Below are positions 1-19,013 of a stretch of DNA of 64,000 bases, in pieces. The notes beneath the pieces are model-generated. The model did no database searches. It saw only the letters and a list, made by a program, of their open reading frames with translations, and was not told the origin of the DNA. Within the stretch, counting starts at the first letter, position 1. Every line of letters begins with the position of its first letter. A program made the position numbers and the translations under genes. The stretch covers positions 8,583,759 through 8,647,758 of the forward strand of contig NC_135559.1 in assembly GCF_964340395.1 (NCBI RefSeq), written 5' to 3'. This stretch comes from Glandiceps talaboti (Eukaryota; Hemichordata; Enteropneusta; Spengelidae).

Positions 1-1270
1 GACAGAGCTTAAGTTGTCATCGACGAGGAACGAGAACAAAATGCAGTTATACAAATTGATAAAAACTGTTCTACTTGGACCGTGAAATAAATGAGCCCCC
101 CCCCCCCCATAAAAAAATGAAAATATGATGGCTGCCATGATAAAATAGGGTGACTTAATTGGTTTGGAATGGACGGGTTGTTGATTTCTTCACGCCTATC
201 ACTGCGATTCGCCATGCTTCAAGAGAAACCTAGCATCTATTGTTGTTGATTGGGTGTTGAAGACTGCCCTTGTCGTTAGCGAGTACCACCATACTCTGTC
301 TGTCCTCTTCCTTAGCTTGTTTGCGTTATCCGCTTAAAACCCACCTCTTGTGTTTTCTCACTCGAGCGTGGCACCAAAGCGTCTTTGTCGTAACGACTGT
401 GTTATTCAGAATGGAAAGCCCAGGCAAGGGTCGGGTAGTCTCTAGCTGTCACTTTCTTTCGCCTCCTCCTCCTCTCCAGACCCAATTACATGTCTAAAAA
501 AGACCACCGGGACTCGCAGCTTTTCAGCGATGCTCATAAAACCCTCAATTATAATTTTTTTCCCATCAAATTTAAGGAAAATATATGAGAATGACATTGT
601 TTCTGGGCAGGAAAAGTAAAAGGATTAACCTCGCATTTTTTTTATTTCAACCAATCATCGGATTTACTATACTATTTAAAATAAGTTAAGAATTTTAAAA
701 GAAAACTTACATGTATTATCGTATCAATTGACAGGCTACCCTCAGGAGTATTGGTAAATTCCAACTAATTGAAATCCAAGCCATACAAGTTCTTCAAAAT
801 CTTATTAATTTTGTTATGTCTGTTCCAATGTCATGCAAGAGCACTACATACAAAGGTGGTATTTGGAGGGGAGTCTCTCTTTTGTTGCAGTTTGTCCGAA
901 ATCAAGACATGCATGTTGTCATGTAAGGGATGGGACCGTGGATACGGTGTGTTTGGGTGGGGGGGGGTATACAAAGCTACACTTTTGTTTTCTTTCTGGA
1001 ATTCATAGTATACCTGGGTTGTTTTTACTCCGCGGAAATTGTCTGAACAATTCGAACTTGATACAGAAAACTTTTAAGAATTGTTTAATTAACGTGATTA
1101 ACTGGAGCATGAACATTGCTTTTGATATGTGTTAATGTAATAATAATGTTATTATCACTTCCAAGTAACTTGACATCAATTACGATACAATAACCAACAA
1201 ATGTGAAACTAGGAGATTATCAACATTTACAACTACTACGACAACTACAGTTGATACTTGTACAAATATT
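1..1270. other. No gene seen
   Basis: Unique AT-rich sequence with a C13 run at 96-108 and a G-run near 959-967. Only short open frames of random composition. Confidence 0.6.
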
Positions 1271-1383
1271 TCTACCACCACCACCACCACCACTATCACC
1301 ATCACCACCACCACCACCACCACCACCACCACCACATCATCATCCTCGTTGTTAGGTTGGCGTCATCTTTGTCGTCGTCGTCG

Positions 1384-1443
<60 letters not shown>

Positions 1444-1502
1444 CCATCATCATCACCACCACCACCACCACTACCACCACCACCACCACCACCACCACCA
1501 AC
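1271..1502. repeat. Compound trinucleotide microsatellite (ACC)n-(ATC)n-(ACC)n
   Basis: About 75 bp of CAC/ACC units is followed, after a short unique spacer with a few GTC units, by about 70 bp of pure ATC units (1385-1445) and again by ACC units to 1502. The open frames here, encoding His, Ser, Pro or Asp runs, are a consequence of the triplet repeat and not a gene. Confidence 0.95.
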
Positions 1503-1735
1503 CATCAACACCTAACTGCCACCACCACAACTCCACTACTATCACGACCAAAACCACACTACCACCACCATCACTAACACAGCAACAATGACAACAAAGC
1601 TACCACACATACTGCAAAATCATCAAAACAACAGTACAGTGACCCTGTCATCACAATATCACAACGTGAAAACAACAACAACAACAACAACAACAACAAA
1701 TACCCAAACATCACCACCACTCTTACAATGAAAAC
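1503..1735. repeat. Imperfect CA/ACC/AAC-rich tract
   Basis: C- and A-rich low-complexity sequence continues from the ACC array. It includes ten tandem CAA units at about 1670-1699. The other strand is correspondingly pyrimidine/T-G poor. No gene is seen. Confidence 0.85.
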
Positions 1736-1943
1736 CATGTCATCTGTAACACAACAAATCTAGATAGAGGAAATCTTACTAACTTTGCTGTATTTCATCG
1801 TCTGCCAGCTTGACAAATCATCTTAATAAAATTGCTGCGTTTTATTTTTGTGAAATACCACTCTTTCAGTAAATCGTCGCCAATCAGTTACAGCGTAACA
1901 ACTTGATTCAGCACTGAGAGATAATGATATCTCATTCAAATAC

Positions 1944-2224
1944 AATGTAGTAATATTAGTAAAGTTTTGGCGTCCAACAAATAAAATGTAACAATATTAG
2001 TACAGTTTTGGCACCCAACAATAAAATGTAACAATATTAGTACAGTTTTGGAGTCCAACAATAAAATGTAACAATATTAGTACAGTTTTGGCGTCCACCT
2101 ATAAAATGTAGCAATATTAGTAAAGTTTTGACGTCCAACAATAAAATGTAACAATATTAGTAAAGTTTTGACGTCTAACAAATAAAATGTAGTAGTAATA
2201 TTAGTAAAGTCTGACGTCCAACTA
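1944..2224. repeat. 40-bp minisatellite, about 7 copies
   Basis: The unit contains AATGTAACAATATTAG followed by TACAGTTTTGGCGTCCAACA. Five central copies start every 40 bases (1981, 2021, 2061, 2101, 2141), with slightly longer or diverged copies at each end. Copies differ mainly at TACAG/TAAAG and GGCGTCC/GACGTCC. Confidence 0.93.
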
Positions 2225-2809
2225 TAACGATGCTCTGATTCTGGTGACTTGTACTATGAGCTACATCTATTATTGCTGATACAGCAACAACATAAAAAAT
2301 GCCACATCACAAACTGCCATGACTATTAAAAAACCAAACATAACGGGGGAAGCGTCTACAATAGCACCAGCAATAAAAATGTCAACAATAAAAGCAACAG
2401 TAACAATAAAATCTAGCTATTGTTGGGTTTGTGAACTAAAAGTAAACTCCTATTACAAACGTAGGCGACAACGTAAGCATGTTTTGTCAACTCATATCAT
2501 GTTATTTCAAACATTTGCCGACCAATTCACCAATTTGAAAATAAGGCAACCCACAAAGGCAACGAAAGGAACAAACAAAATTTTGTATGGAGGAAATTTT
2601 AGGTAACAAAATTTAAGAGATGAAGTTTCAATACGTTTGATTCTAGATACCGTTATGAATCAGTCGCACTATTGTTCAACCAACCCATTCAACATGTAAC
2701 GTGAGTGAAAAAATGTAGTTCTTTTCTCGTTGTTGTGACAACAATTTTTACGCCACTTTCTTGGTTTCTGTTGTTGTAATCACAATTAAGGGTACTGCAA
2801 GTTTCTATA

Positions 2810-3355
2810 CAATTTGTATCAACTAAAGTTGATATGTACCAATTTTTTGTCGAGTGGTCCCGGTGCGATAATTTCGAGTATTGTTATTATTATTATCATT
2901 ATTATTGAAATTTTAACTTTTTTAAACGAGATTTTGCTGTCAACTTACAAGGAAGAACAATTTCGAAACATTTTGTTTAAAATGAAGTTGATTTGTATAA
3001 GAATTTTTATCAAATTTGCTCCAATGGTCTTGGTGGCATAACATTAATTTCTCTGTTCCTGTTGTTGTCTACCAAGAAGAACAATTTAAACACATTTTGT
3101 CTAAAATAAAGTTGATTTGTACGAACATTTCAAGTAACTATGACTATTGTTCGAATGGTCTTGGCGGGATAATTTGAGTTTCGCAATTTTTGTTGTAGGC
3201 TAAAGGTAACCCTTTTAAATGAGATTTTAACGTCAATTCACAAGACGAACAATTTATTAACTATTTTGTCTAAAATGAGATTGATTTATGCAAAAAAAGT
3301 GTGATTAATTAAGAAATTTGTTCGAGTGATTTTGGCGGGAAAATAACTCAAGTTC
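2810..3355. repeat. Diverged tandem repeat, about 4 copies of 120-170 bp
   Basis: Recurring blocks are (1) GAAGAACAATTT..ACATTTTGTCTAAAAT..AAGTTGATTTGTA at 2953, 3076 and 3244, and (2) TTGTTCGAATGGTCTTGGCGGGATAA-like sequence at about 2850, 3010, 3152 and 3320. The order of the blocks is kept, but the spacing varies by insertions. I do not recognise the family. A 75-codon open frame here is a by-product. Confidence 0.75.
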
Positions 3356-4188
3356 TGTACCATCACCGGTGCTCACTACAAAGTTATGAGAAGACAAGTC
3401 AGAGTAGCTAGCTTCATCTTTTGATAAACTGACAGTTTGTGAGACGATGCGTATGCAGCTGGTTCGTGTCTACGTGAGGTCTCAAGTCAATATAAATGTT
3501 TGAAATTAATAGTTTAAAACGTCTGTTGTATTGAGCTCCATCCTATATAAAATATGCGATGCAAAAACGAGTTAGGTATTATTACTTCCTCTGGAAGCAT
3601 TTGCCCAATCATTTTGCACTTCCGTGATTGTACTACATTGTCTCTCGCTGCAATGGCAGTAAGAGTCGTTCCAGGTCAGGGAATATGGGTGATTTTTTTT
3701 TCGTCAGTCAGTCAACAAGGGGAGTTTTCCTGAATTTTCAACAGGCCCATGTTCAATCTAGAAAATAATATTAAATTTAGTGGTTATATACACTTTTCCT
3801 GTTCCATCATTGTACAAGTCTGATATGTCTTTTTATTGCCTTAATTCACTGTCTACCCCGTTGATGATGGTACACGATTTTCATTGAGTAGGGACGCAGT
3901 TCGTTGGATACTGCCCAATTGCTTGAATTTCCTGCGTCTTTTTCACCAGCGAATGGCTACTAATGATGTACATACGGCAACACAATAGCAACGAAGTGAA
4001 CCATACATCGACGTCTTTACACCGGTGGCACACAGTCTAGAGTTTTTATAGCGCTGGTTACGCATGGACTGACCAAGAACGTTTGAAACGTAAAGCGAAT
4101 ACCCTTAGAGGCCAGGTTTGGCGGCAGAAGCCTAAAACACCTGGATTCAAATGTTCCCATTCGAAATCGGAAGTCGCTAGAAAATGAA

Positions 4189-4368
4189 CTAACACGTCCA
4201 GAATGGATAGGCCCAATTAAAGTCACTGTATTTAGAGTACGCTGCAGCTGTGTACAGCATTGACCCATCTGAGAGCTGTTCGCGAAACACTTCTCCAAAT
4301 TCAGGGTTGATTTCATCTTCGGGAATTACCACATGGTCGCAGAAAACATCAAAGGTCTTCGCTACTAC
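4189..4368 (-). CDS. Candidate terminal coding exon of an unrecognised gene
   Basis: On the minus strand an acceptor-like TTTATGCAG precedes 59 codons and a TAG stop (4191-4189). The peptide begins VVAKTFDVFCDHVV, has an acidic middle (IPEDEINPEFGEVF) and ends NWAYPFWTC. Its codon use and residue mix look coding. I do not recognise a family. A possible preceding exon (4774-4841) lies upstream on the same strand, but its most protein-like frame ends out of phase with this one. This could be a real multi-exon gene, an eroded one, or chance. Confidence 0.3.
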   Translation of the reverse strand, partial: VVAKTFDVFCDHVVIPEDEINPEFGEVFREQLSDGSMLYTAAAYSKYSDFNWAYPFWTC

Positions 4369-4773
4369 CTGCATAAATTGAACTGTGTGATTTCCCACCT
4401 GTATCTTTTTTCAGACGGTAGTTGACGTGTCGGATATGTAAAATCATTACAAATAGCTCATGATAACAGCCCATTTTTCGTCATACAATTCTCAGATCAG
4501 TTACAGAAAAATTAAAATGAAGTCATCGGGCGTTGTGGAAAGTCAGATGTGGGTAATAGTCGAGAGTCGTTTTAAAATGAGAAAGGAGGATATACATAAT
4601 GACAAACTGCATCGACACTGTGAACAACGATTTGTCGTAACTTATGGGTCTGACAGTACTGGCTGGTGGTACAGGCCGGATAAAATATAGACACTTTTAT
4701 GGGAATGTGCGACTGGCCGTATCACCAATAATAGCGCATAGCAAGAAATATGACTTCTGTACTTCACCCGTAC

Positions 4774-4841
4774 CTGTCGTTTAATGCCGTGACATGTTCC
4801 CTGCAAAGGTTTTCCATTGCCGATGTGTCGTAAATAACGGA
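4774..4841 (-). CDS. Candidate short internal exon, same strand as 4189-4368
   Basis: A 68-bp minus-strand block lies between an acceptor-like AAATAG (ending at 4842) and a donor, CAG|GTACGG (donor bases 4773-4768). One frame reads SVIYDTSAMENLCREHVTALND and ends in phase 2. Another ends in phase 0 and would join the 4189-4368 block in frame, but it looks less like a protein. It has a weak pyrimidine tract and no recognised family. Confidence 0.18.
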
Positions 4842-7800
4842 CTATTTGCTTAAAAGTGACCAGTTTTCTTCGGTCGGATAATACGCACCATAACCAAAAC
4901 AAAATCAAAACATCTCACATTCAGAGCTTCAGACAAGACGGTGCGCGTTCTGAAATCTGTGCATGTCGTGTGCTACTATAATTGGCGGGTAAAAATCTCG
5001 TCTGCAATCAAACACGTGTCAGTTCTAATTCCAAATAATAACTTTGACGTCCAAATTTCGTTGCTGTCTTTGATCTCGGCTAAAAGTCTTTTAGAGACAT
5101 TTAGTAGAATACGTAAATGTGTGAGGAAACAACTTCCTGAACCATATAGCAACGGCGACCACCTACCCATATTTCTTTAGATGTTGCACCAAATTGGCAA
5201 CATTAGTGAATTCCCTGAGAAATTTATATTTTTAGAGTGCTTCATTATCGGCTTCTGATCAGGAAATAAGATTCGAAGCTGAAGATTTGAGTATTTATTA
5301 CAAAATATTTAGTTAGTTTTGATTGAGATGGGGTACTTGACCCACAGTAGGGTAGACCATCATTATCCCGTTAAGTACCACTGAGACTTTTCAGCCGACA
5401 CATGAAAGCTGGGGTTTTCCTAAAAAATTACTAATAATTTCGTCCTTGGTTTTGATAACATGTTTAGTTCAATAGCACGAGTTCATTGATATTGGTTATT
5501 TTATCAACCCTAGTTCAAAATAAACACGCACAGTATCAAAAAGTTACCGAACAAGAATTTTTGACAATTTGTACAACTGTCATCAAAAGTCACAATGAAT
5601 TTGATATCATATCATTACTATTGATTATTCCCGTGATCCTAGTCCAAAATAGATACAGAATTAAATCGCCAAATATGTAGAGGAAATAATAAAAATCCTG
5701 TCAAATAGTTTTCGCGGGGGAAAAAAGTACAGTGACAGAACTTGAAAGAGGTAAATGTAGAAAGAAAGAAATCGATCCAGGTTACTCGAGAGAAAATAAA
5801 TGTGACGAGAGTTTGGGCGAGATTTAAGCGTTTCAACACCACCCTAGATATTGTTAGTAATTATTTTTCCCAAGTCATGCATGAAATTGATGCATCGTGT
5901 CCAAGTGACGACTCCATGAAAAAAAATGGTTTTGGAAGCTTTCAGTCTGTCTGAACAACAAATTTGTACAACTAGTGATATGCCTATCTATAGCTCAGTT
6001 TGTATTGGTTGGGTGGTTTGTGTTACAATATAAGCATGGCCACAAACCAATAGCTACTGATCGCTTACAAAGCTTTAGAAAAAGAAATTCTGTTTTCAAT
6101 GATTTTCACAAATTGTTGGTCTGTTTAAGACGTGTTGTGGTCTTTTCAAAAGACACCAATGGTTCTTTATAACCGTGCATGGTTAACACTTCAGCTGTAG
6201 CAAGAATGCAGGGCACGCATTTCAATTATCGTCAACACTAAAGTCTTCCATGACGCTCTTGCAGGTCCATTCGAACATTCTTAGTACAGGATTCGCGTAA
6301 TAGTTTAATATTAGTTAGTTTAAAAATACTTATATCTCCCAAGTTCAAATTCATAAACACTTCAACCCATCCCTTAAATCTTGTATTTATTTCATTTTTT
6401 CTGGAGAGTGTTGTCAGCTAAAAGTTTGACCCAGGAAAATGCGCATTTTGGTATTATTTTGGTCCGACGACTCATTTACACAAGTACTTCTCAAAATTGG
6501 TGTATTATTTCAAAAGAAAAAATGGCGGGAATATTTTTATACAAAAAATGTCGTCAACAAAAAGAAATCTACACGGTGAACGACCACATGGTCATTAAAC
6601 TCTGGAATCGAAACGATTTTTACTCTCTTTTTTTCGTGTACTTCTTTTTATAAGTGTAAGTATACGTCTTTTCGACCACGTTCTCTATTCATTTTCTACA
6701 CTATTATCTAGTCAGTAACTCACACTTCCATGACTCAACACTAAACCGTCCATGACCCAAATCGACGTCACTTTTCCGACCTAGATTCTCATCCCCGTGT
6801 CCTTCAACCTCTAAAATCTGCTAAATCAGAAGAAAATGAATTAAATTGGAGATGCAATGACCCCGACAGAAACGTGCATCATTCTATACTACGAAGCCTT
6901 CGCTGTACATCTGACAGCGACATTCTGACCTAAAGCTTACATCCGGTGATTTCGTGTTTCAAATCTTAATTTTCGATACAAACAATATAATTTCATAATT
7001 ATGTCCCTCTGACGAAAGAATCCAAACCTAAGCCCACACTCTGTGATTCCGTACTCGCGTTTACTTCCATTCTTGCTCTCAGCAATTCATAATTATAGGA
7101 AACAAAACCCGAACATTTTATTAACGCTCTGCGTCCCTTATGATGTTTAGGAACTCAGGAAGTAAAATAAACATTTCAAGAGAAAATCAAGCGCCATCTT
7201 TTAAGTTCCAACGTTTCATAATACACAAACTTTTTGATCACAGTTTTGCATTCGTTTTTTATAAACCCGTTCTGCAAAGGGCACGATTTCATATTCATAT
7301 CGTGCAAAATAAAACGTTCCAGGCTTGTGGTTATAGCGTTGTGTTCTGAGTGTACGAAACTTGAGAACTTGCGATACATCTTTATTGACAAACGAGGCTT
7401 GTATTTTAGATAAAGCATACATTTGTATTTACAATGGTATTACCAGTATTGTGATCTGTATAAACGTCATCGCAAGAAAAATAATGTCCTTGAAGTTGGA
7501 TCCCGGAATGTTAATATCACTAAGAAAACATAAAATGTATTTGCAAGAATAGTTGAGCCAAGTTCAAGGAAAACTTGATCAACAGAACGAGAGAGAAACA
7601 TCATTAAAATCACAAAATTATCGAGTGTGGTTACTTTTCGATAGAAACGTTTTGTTGTTGTAAGCTACTCATAATCTGAAGAAACCTTGACGAGAACAAA
7701 ATAAGAGGGAAAAAAGAAAACAAAAAACAAAAAAGAAACAAAAGGGCGGCGCCAGTTCCGAATTGCTGTACTTTGTGAACGCGATGTGTTCATGTCGACA

Positions 7801-8200
7801 AGCTTGTTTCTACACAGCGTTCTTTCCCCTTGGGATGGAGAAATGGAATTACATAGGGATAGACATGGAATCATGTTGGATTGGTGAAGATTTATTTTGG
7901 ATATCCCTGGGATTAGTTGGAATAACCACGGCATCAATCGACAAATCGTACATGTAGTCTCCATGTACGGCTAGATGATCAAGCTTAAGGTAGTCACGTT
8001 ATCGCCGATCACTCCTTCTTATACAAACCGAATATATGTGAGACTAGCGAATCATATCAACATTCGAACACCGTTAGTGCATGCTTTTACTTGTAAAATT
8101 GCTGGATTCAACTGTAACATTTCAATTTTGTTTCTTTAAAATTCATTTGCAATCTTTGTTTTATATTGGTTCGATCTAAAAATGAACGTGAAATTTGTAA

Positions 8201-14198
<5,998 letters not shown>

Positions 14199-14815
14199 AC
14201 CTAGTTCGACTATTTCCTAAGTGTTAATTCTTTTTCTCTGACGAATACTGATGGGGGGGGGGGGGTTAGGGGTAGGGTCTATTCTCAATGTTTACTTATT
14301 TTTAAGTGCAGTGCTCTTAATTGAAAAAAAAAATAATCACAGATGTACTGTACATATGTAAATTGTGAATTTCAACAACCGCTTACATTTTCCAAAAGAT
14401 CGTACAAGCCTAGTTCGACTATGTCCAGTGTTAACCCCTTTCCTCTGACGAAGTCTTATATTTGGGGGTGGTGGTGGTGGTGGTGGTGGGTGGGGGGGGT
14501 AGAGTCTTTTCCTAATGCTTACTGTTAAAGTGTTCTTGTTTGACAAAAGTTACAGATGCATTGTATTAAATGATTGTGAATTTTGACGACTGTTTTATAC
14601 CTTTTCTAGCAAGCCAAGATCAACTATTTATTCACTGATTTTGTCCTTCCTGTGATGAATTCTTGTAATTTTGAGGGGGGGGGTTAGCTTTTTTTCTTCA
14701 AAATGTTTACTTTTTAAGTGCGATTGGTTTGAAAAGAAATCACGGAATGATGCATTGTGTTACAATAGTGGTACTTATATAACAACTGTTCAAATCTTCC
14801 AAATATAAAGATTGT
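14199..14815. repeat. About 210-bp tandem repeat, three clear copies, each with a G-run
   Basis: Copies begin at about 14199, 14409 and 14613 with CTAGTTCGACTAT-like sequence. Each continues through TCCTCTGACGAA, a long G tract (14253-14265; 14462-14501 with a (GGT)n stretch; about 14676-14684), then AATGTTTACT..TTAAGTG, then GATGCATTGTGTT..GTGAATTT. A degenerate fourth copy may follow to about 14900. Confidence 0.82.
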
Positions 14816-17800
14816 TTTATATCAGTTACTATGATTAACCTCTTAAAATGTATCCTTATTTCCCTGTTTGTAATTTGAAGCACCTTTTTGCAAAAACACA
14901 AATCACATCTTGATCTATCTAGAAAAGGTAAAGTTCTGAATATATATTTGGGCGCAACTTGTAGGTGCCAAATTGAGAATTAGTATCTCCTTCAATTCTC
15001 TGTTTAGGTTTACACTTCTTACGATGTATATATAATGTTTTGGCATGCAAAAATACAGTCTCTTTGACGTTTGCTTGTCCAACAACGTATCTGATACAAC
15101 TTTGGCTCCTTGCATCGGTTACTCAATAAATTTAAAGGTCTTCCAAAACTTACTGTTAACCTTACTTGCAATGTTGACGTTTTCGTTTTAACATAAGAAC
15201 ATTTCTTAAACGATTATCCTACCAGCTTTACTTATCTAAGGAGTATGAAAATATTATTGAGCAAGTTACACGCAACATAGTTTCAAATATACTACAATCG
15301 TGGAAAATTTGGGATTTTTTCGAACAAGACTATATCGACAAGAAAGTCACCCATCTGTTTACACTCCTACAACTAGATACTAAATTCTTTGAACCACACC
15401 ACTCTAAAATATTTTTACAACTTAATTTCGTTTATGAAACAAAAACTTTCATTTTAATGATTATCTCAGCAAGAAATGTGTGGAATAATGATATAGTGTT
15501 AGAAGATATATCTCTGAACGGACACAAATGTGTCCTCATTGATCTTGATAAGTGTGCAAGATATAGATCGTTATAGAGCCCTCCCCGAATACAACTCTCC
15601 AGTACTCGTGTGCCTGTCTAGCTTCCTACAAAGCGTCCCTGTTCGAAATCATTCCTGGGACAAATTGGTTAATAAATGTCACAATATATCGCTTCGCATC
15701 TTTTTTTCTCACTGGTTGCATCTTTTCAACGTTTGCAGTAGTCCACGTCGTTGGCCACGATTACTTAGGCGTGAACGTATGTGTAACCAAGTGGATAAAT
15801 ATCCATTGAAAACCCAAGCACACACAGTGCATGTAACGCTGATGCAGAATGCGAGAAACTATAAATGGTAGTCAATCGGAAAGCAGTGTCGATATTTAAG
15901 TATGGTTAATTGCAAGAAGCGATTTATAATTATTACTTCTATTCGTCGTTATCTGTGATGTTTCCTAGTTTGATGGGAGCGAACGATTCTTGGAGGTTCA
16001 GACAGAAAATAAGATTTTATCTGACTATCCAAAGTTTTGACGCGATGCATCACTGGGCAATTTAGTACTCGTTGGTTAGTTTGCGTTTAAAACCCCCGAC
16101 AAATTCGTCTTTTCAGACATCCTTGTTAAGTTGGGTTAGTGTGAAACGAGGAATCCTTTCTTTACTGATCACGACATGCTCAAGAGAGTTTTTGTTCCGA
16201 TGTCCTCTCACAGACGTACCGCCTCTCTTGTTCAATGTTTGTTTGTTGGGATTGGATTCTTTCCTCCGATATTGTTGCCACATAATCATCTTTGTCCTAG
16301 ACTGCTTACAAGTAATTTCTTTGATGGCTTGTTTTCCTTGAGTGTTTGCATAGCTAGAAATATATCCCTTTTGTTGTAACATTGTGAAGCCCCCTGTAAA
16401 ACGAAATAAGATTTTGTTTGAGGTGGCGACAACTTGAATAGTCAACCACGTCTTCATGTGTTCGTTTTCTTTACAGAGTAACGCTGCACTGAATGGCCAT
16501 AGATTACACTCTGTTGTATTTTGTAGCAATTGGCGGTTGACACAAAATTCGCCCAGGACACTTGCCTTTGGTTAAGAAACTTGTGTACACTCGAAACTTG
16601 TGTATACTCGAAGTGTAACATTATGTGTATTGGTACATTTTGATATTGTTTGATCATTTTTTATCTTTCTTTCCATCTTATTTTTTTGTATCACTTGTCT
16701 TACTTTTTAAAGCCTGACACCCTACACATACATTTAGGGTGTAATTTATAGAGTCCCAGCCAGAAACCGGGTGATATTAGACTTTCACATGTGGTCGAAA
16801 TTCTTCAATAAGTTTTTTTTTCTGGTTGTATAAGTGTTCTTTTTTTTAACATGATGTTTACAGCTAGAAAAAGGGAACGTTCGCCAGAATACTATATGTA
16901 ACATATACTTTTACAATGAAAGTTGATAATTTTGCAAGTATAGGTTGTTGTTTTACTTGATAGATAACAACAGTTTGGTGAAGACAACATGATTGTTATT
17001 GAGAGGAATCTAAACACCGAATAAGGGTAAACAAAAATCTCCTCAATTACAATCCTACGTTTAGCAATGAATGTGTTCTCATCTTAGCAAAAACATTCAG
17101 TAGCCTCAACTTGCTATAGTAATCAGTTTTTATCCTTCTTCAGTCTTCTAGCGAACGCTTTCTGTTTTTGCTGTAAACTCGTGTTTATGTTCTCCTCTTT
17201 TCCCCTTTCCTTTTAAAATGTTATTTTATTTTTTATATTTGCACTTGTTGTTTTCTTCTTCAAGTTTTCCCCCGTCTATGTAAAAAAAACAGCTGAGTCA
17301 AATAAAAAAAGGTATCAGAAGACGAATACTTACTCAAAATTTGAACTTCAGTGAAATGCAATATTTAACATTTTGAAAGTGAATTCAGTGGAAAATTACA
17401 GAATCAGTGAAAACATAACTTAATATGAAAAAAATACTTTACAAGGTTTTATTCAAAAGATTACTGACTTTTCAAGTTTGGAAAGTGTGTTTTGTTTAAA
17501 GTAAAGTAAAGTAAAGCATAAAATATAATGTTACATCGAGTTTTCTTCAATTCAAAACGAAATGAAACCGATAATTTGGTAGGATGACAATGAGATGATC
17601 TTGCACAATTTGAAGAACAACTTGTGTGATTTTCTTTTGATTATCTTGAAATTATCCTGATATCATTGAAGTCCGAGTCGGTATGACAAAATTTTGTTTT
17701 TCTGTCCTGCTGTAAATTTTTCACAGTGGTGGGTTAAATATTTTGTTTTCAATGAATTTTTTCGAGCTAAGTTGTGACTTTCACCTGATCTATTTTTTAA

Positions 17801-18357
17801 AAAAAATTTCTTACACTTTTTTAAATATTGCTGATAAGAATGCAACATTTCAAAAACCTTTGACAACCGTTGAATTATTGTTTTGCAGTATTTTCACTTC
17901 TGCAACCACAATTCAAAATAATGATGAATTTATCACATTTGCTAAGAAACTAAAAACCCAAAAATAGATCAGAAGGTGTCGGGCGGGGGGGGGGACTATC
18001 TTCTTGTTGTAATGTACAGGTGAATAGTTTTCGTGATTGTGGTGCATTTTAATGGGGCATTGTAAATGTTGAAAATCAGGCTGCATGCAAAAATATAGCC
18101 ACACTGTCGGGCTTTTTGACAAACTGACTATAAACATGAAAACCAAACACAATGAATGGACGACTAAAACAAACAGTAGACAGACAAATAATTAGGGAGA
18201 AACAAATCAATGAATAAATATGAATGAATCACACGTGTTTAGTAGTCTTGTATTGTTTTCTTACTCATACAATTATCGTCCTTTAAATTCGTACTAACAG
18301 GTCTTTCAAGTTGCCGCCAAAATAATTGATCACAAAACATTCTCATTCTTTGAAAAT
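14816..18357. other. Intergenic, no gene seen
   Basis: AT-rich. A 17-bp unit is duplicated in tandem at 16578-16611, and AAAGT units occur near 17497-17516. Open frames here (up to 138 codons) have random composition. Confidence 0.55.
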
Positions 18358-18842
18358 TTTTGGCACGACATTATTTTATTTTAGTCTTGAATCATAGATA
18401 TGAACATACAAAACTCATTTGTGACAAAATGATATATTAAAAGTGACGACACGAGATGATTGAAATAGTTCTATTTTTTTTTAAATTTTGGCACAATGGT
18501 ATTTTATTTTAGGCTTGAATCATAGATATGAACATACAAAACTCATTTGTGACAAAATGATATATTAAAAGTGACGACACGAGATGATTGAAATAGTTCT
18601 ATTTTTTTTTAAATTTTGGCACAATGGTATTTTATTTTAGGCTTGAATCATAGATATGAATATACAAAACTCATTCGTGTCAAAATGATATTTTAAAAGT
18701 GACGACATGGGATGATTGATAAAAAATTCAAATTTTTAAAAAATAACTTGGCACAACGGTATTTTATTTTAGACGTGTGTGAATTGTAGATATGACTACT
18801 AGTATTTCAAATTCATTTTGTGTCAAAATGATATATTAAATC
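18358..18842. repeat. 128-bp tandem repeat, four copies
   Basis: TGGCAC marks each unit start at 18361, 18489, 18617 and 18749, so the periods are 128, 128 and 132. Units carry TATTTTATTTTAG, CATAGATATGAACATACAAAACTCATTTGTG and CAAAATGATATATTAAAAGTGACGAC-type blocks. The first three are nearly identical (recent); the fourth has point changes and small indels. No open frame or terminal repeats were seen. Confidence 0.93.
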
Positions 18843-18939
18843 GGGAAAAAGTAAACAAAAAATGTTTGATCTAGTTAAGTTTTCAAAAGTTGAGTACTAC
18901 TACCGAGGGTTTAATCTTTCCTATCTTAGCTGTTTCCTT

Positions 18940-19013
18940 TGACCTCTGGTAGAAGAAGTCACTTCATAGATGACCTGTGACCTTCGACCTGAAAAGTAGG
19001 GTAACCTTGACCT
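18940..19013. promoter_or_regulatory. Cluster of TGACCT nuclear-receptor half-sites
   Basis: TGACCT at 18940, 18971, 18978 and 19008, plus CGACCT at 18985. Those at 18971, 18978 and 18985 are spaced by one base (DR1 geometry, as used by RXR, HNF4 and COUP-TF). GACCT-rich simple repeats also occur in animal genomes, so this may be a small repeat rather than an enhancer. Confidence 0.35.

Larger units (their letters stand above)
3356..8200. other. Mostly non-coding; two weak exon candidates on the minus strand
   Basis: Apart from the minus-strand blocks at 4189-4368 and 4774-4841, I see only AT-rich unique sequence with short random frames. Confidence 0.5.

Noticed and set aside
1258-1591. His-, Ser- and Asp-rich frames
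   Set aside because: By-products of ACC and ATC triplet repeats.
16113-16529. 138-codon minus-strand frame
   Set aside because: No domain, and overlapping frames on the other strand are equally open.
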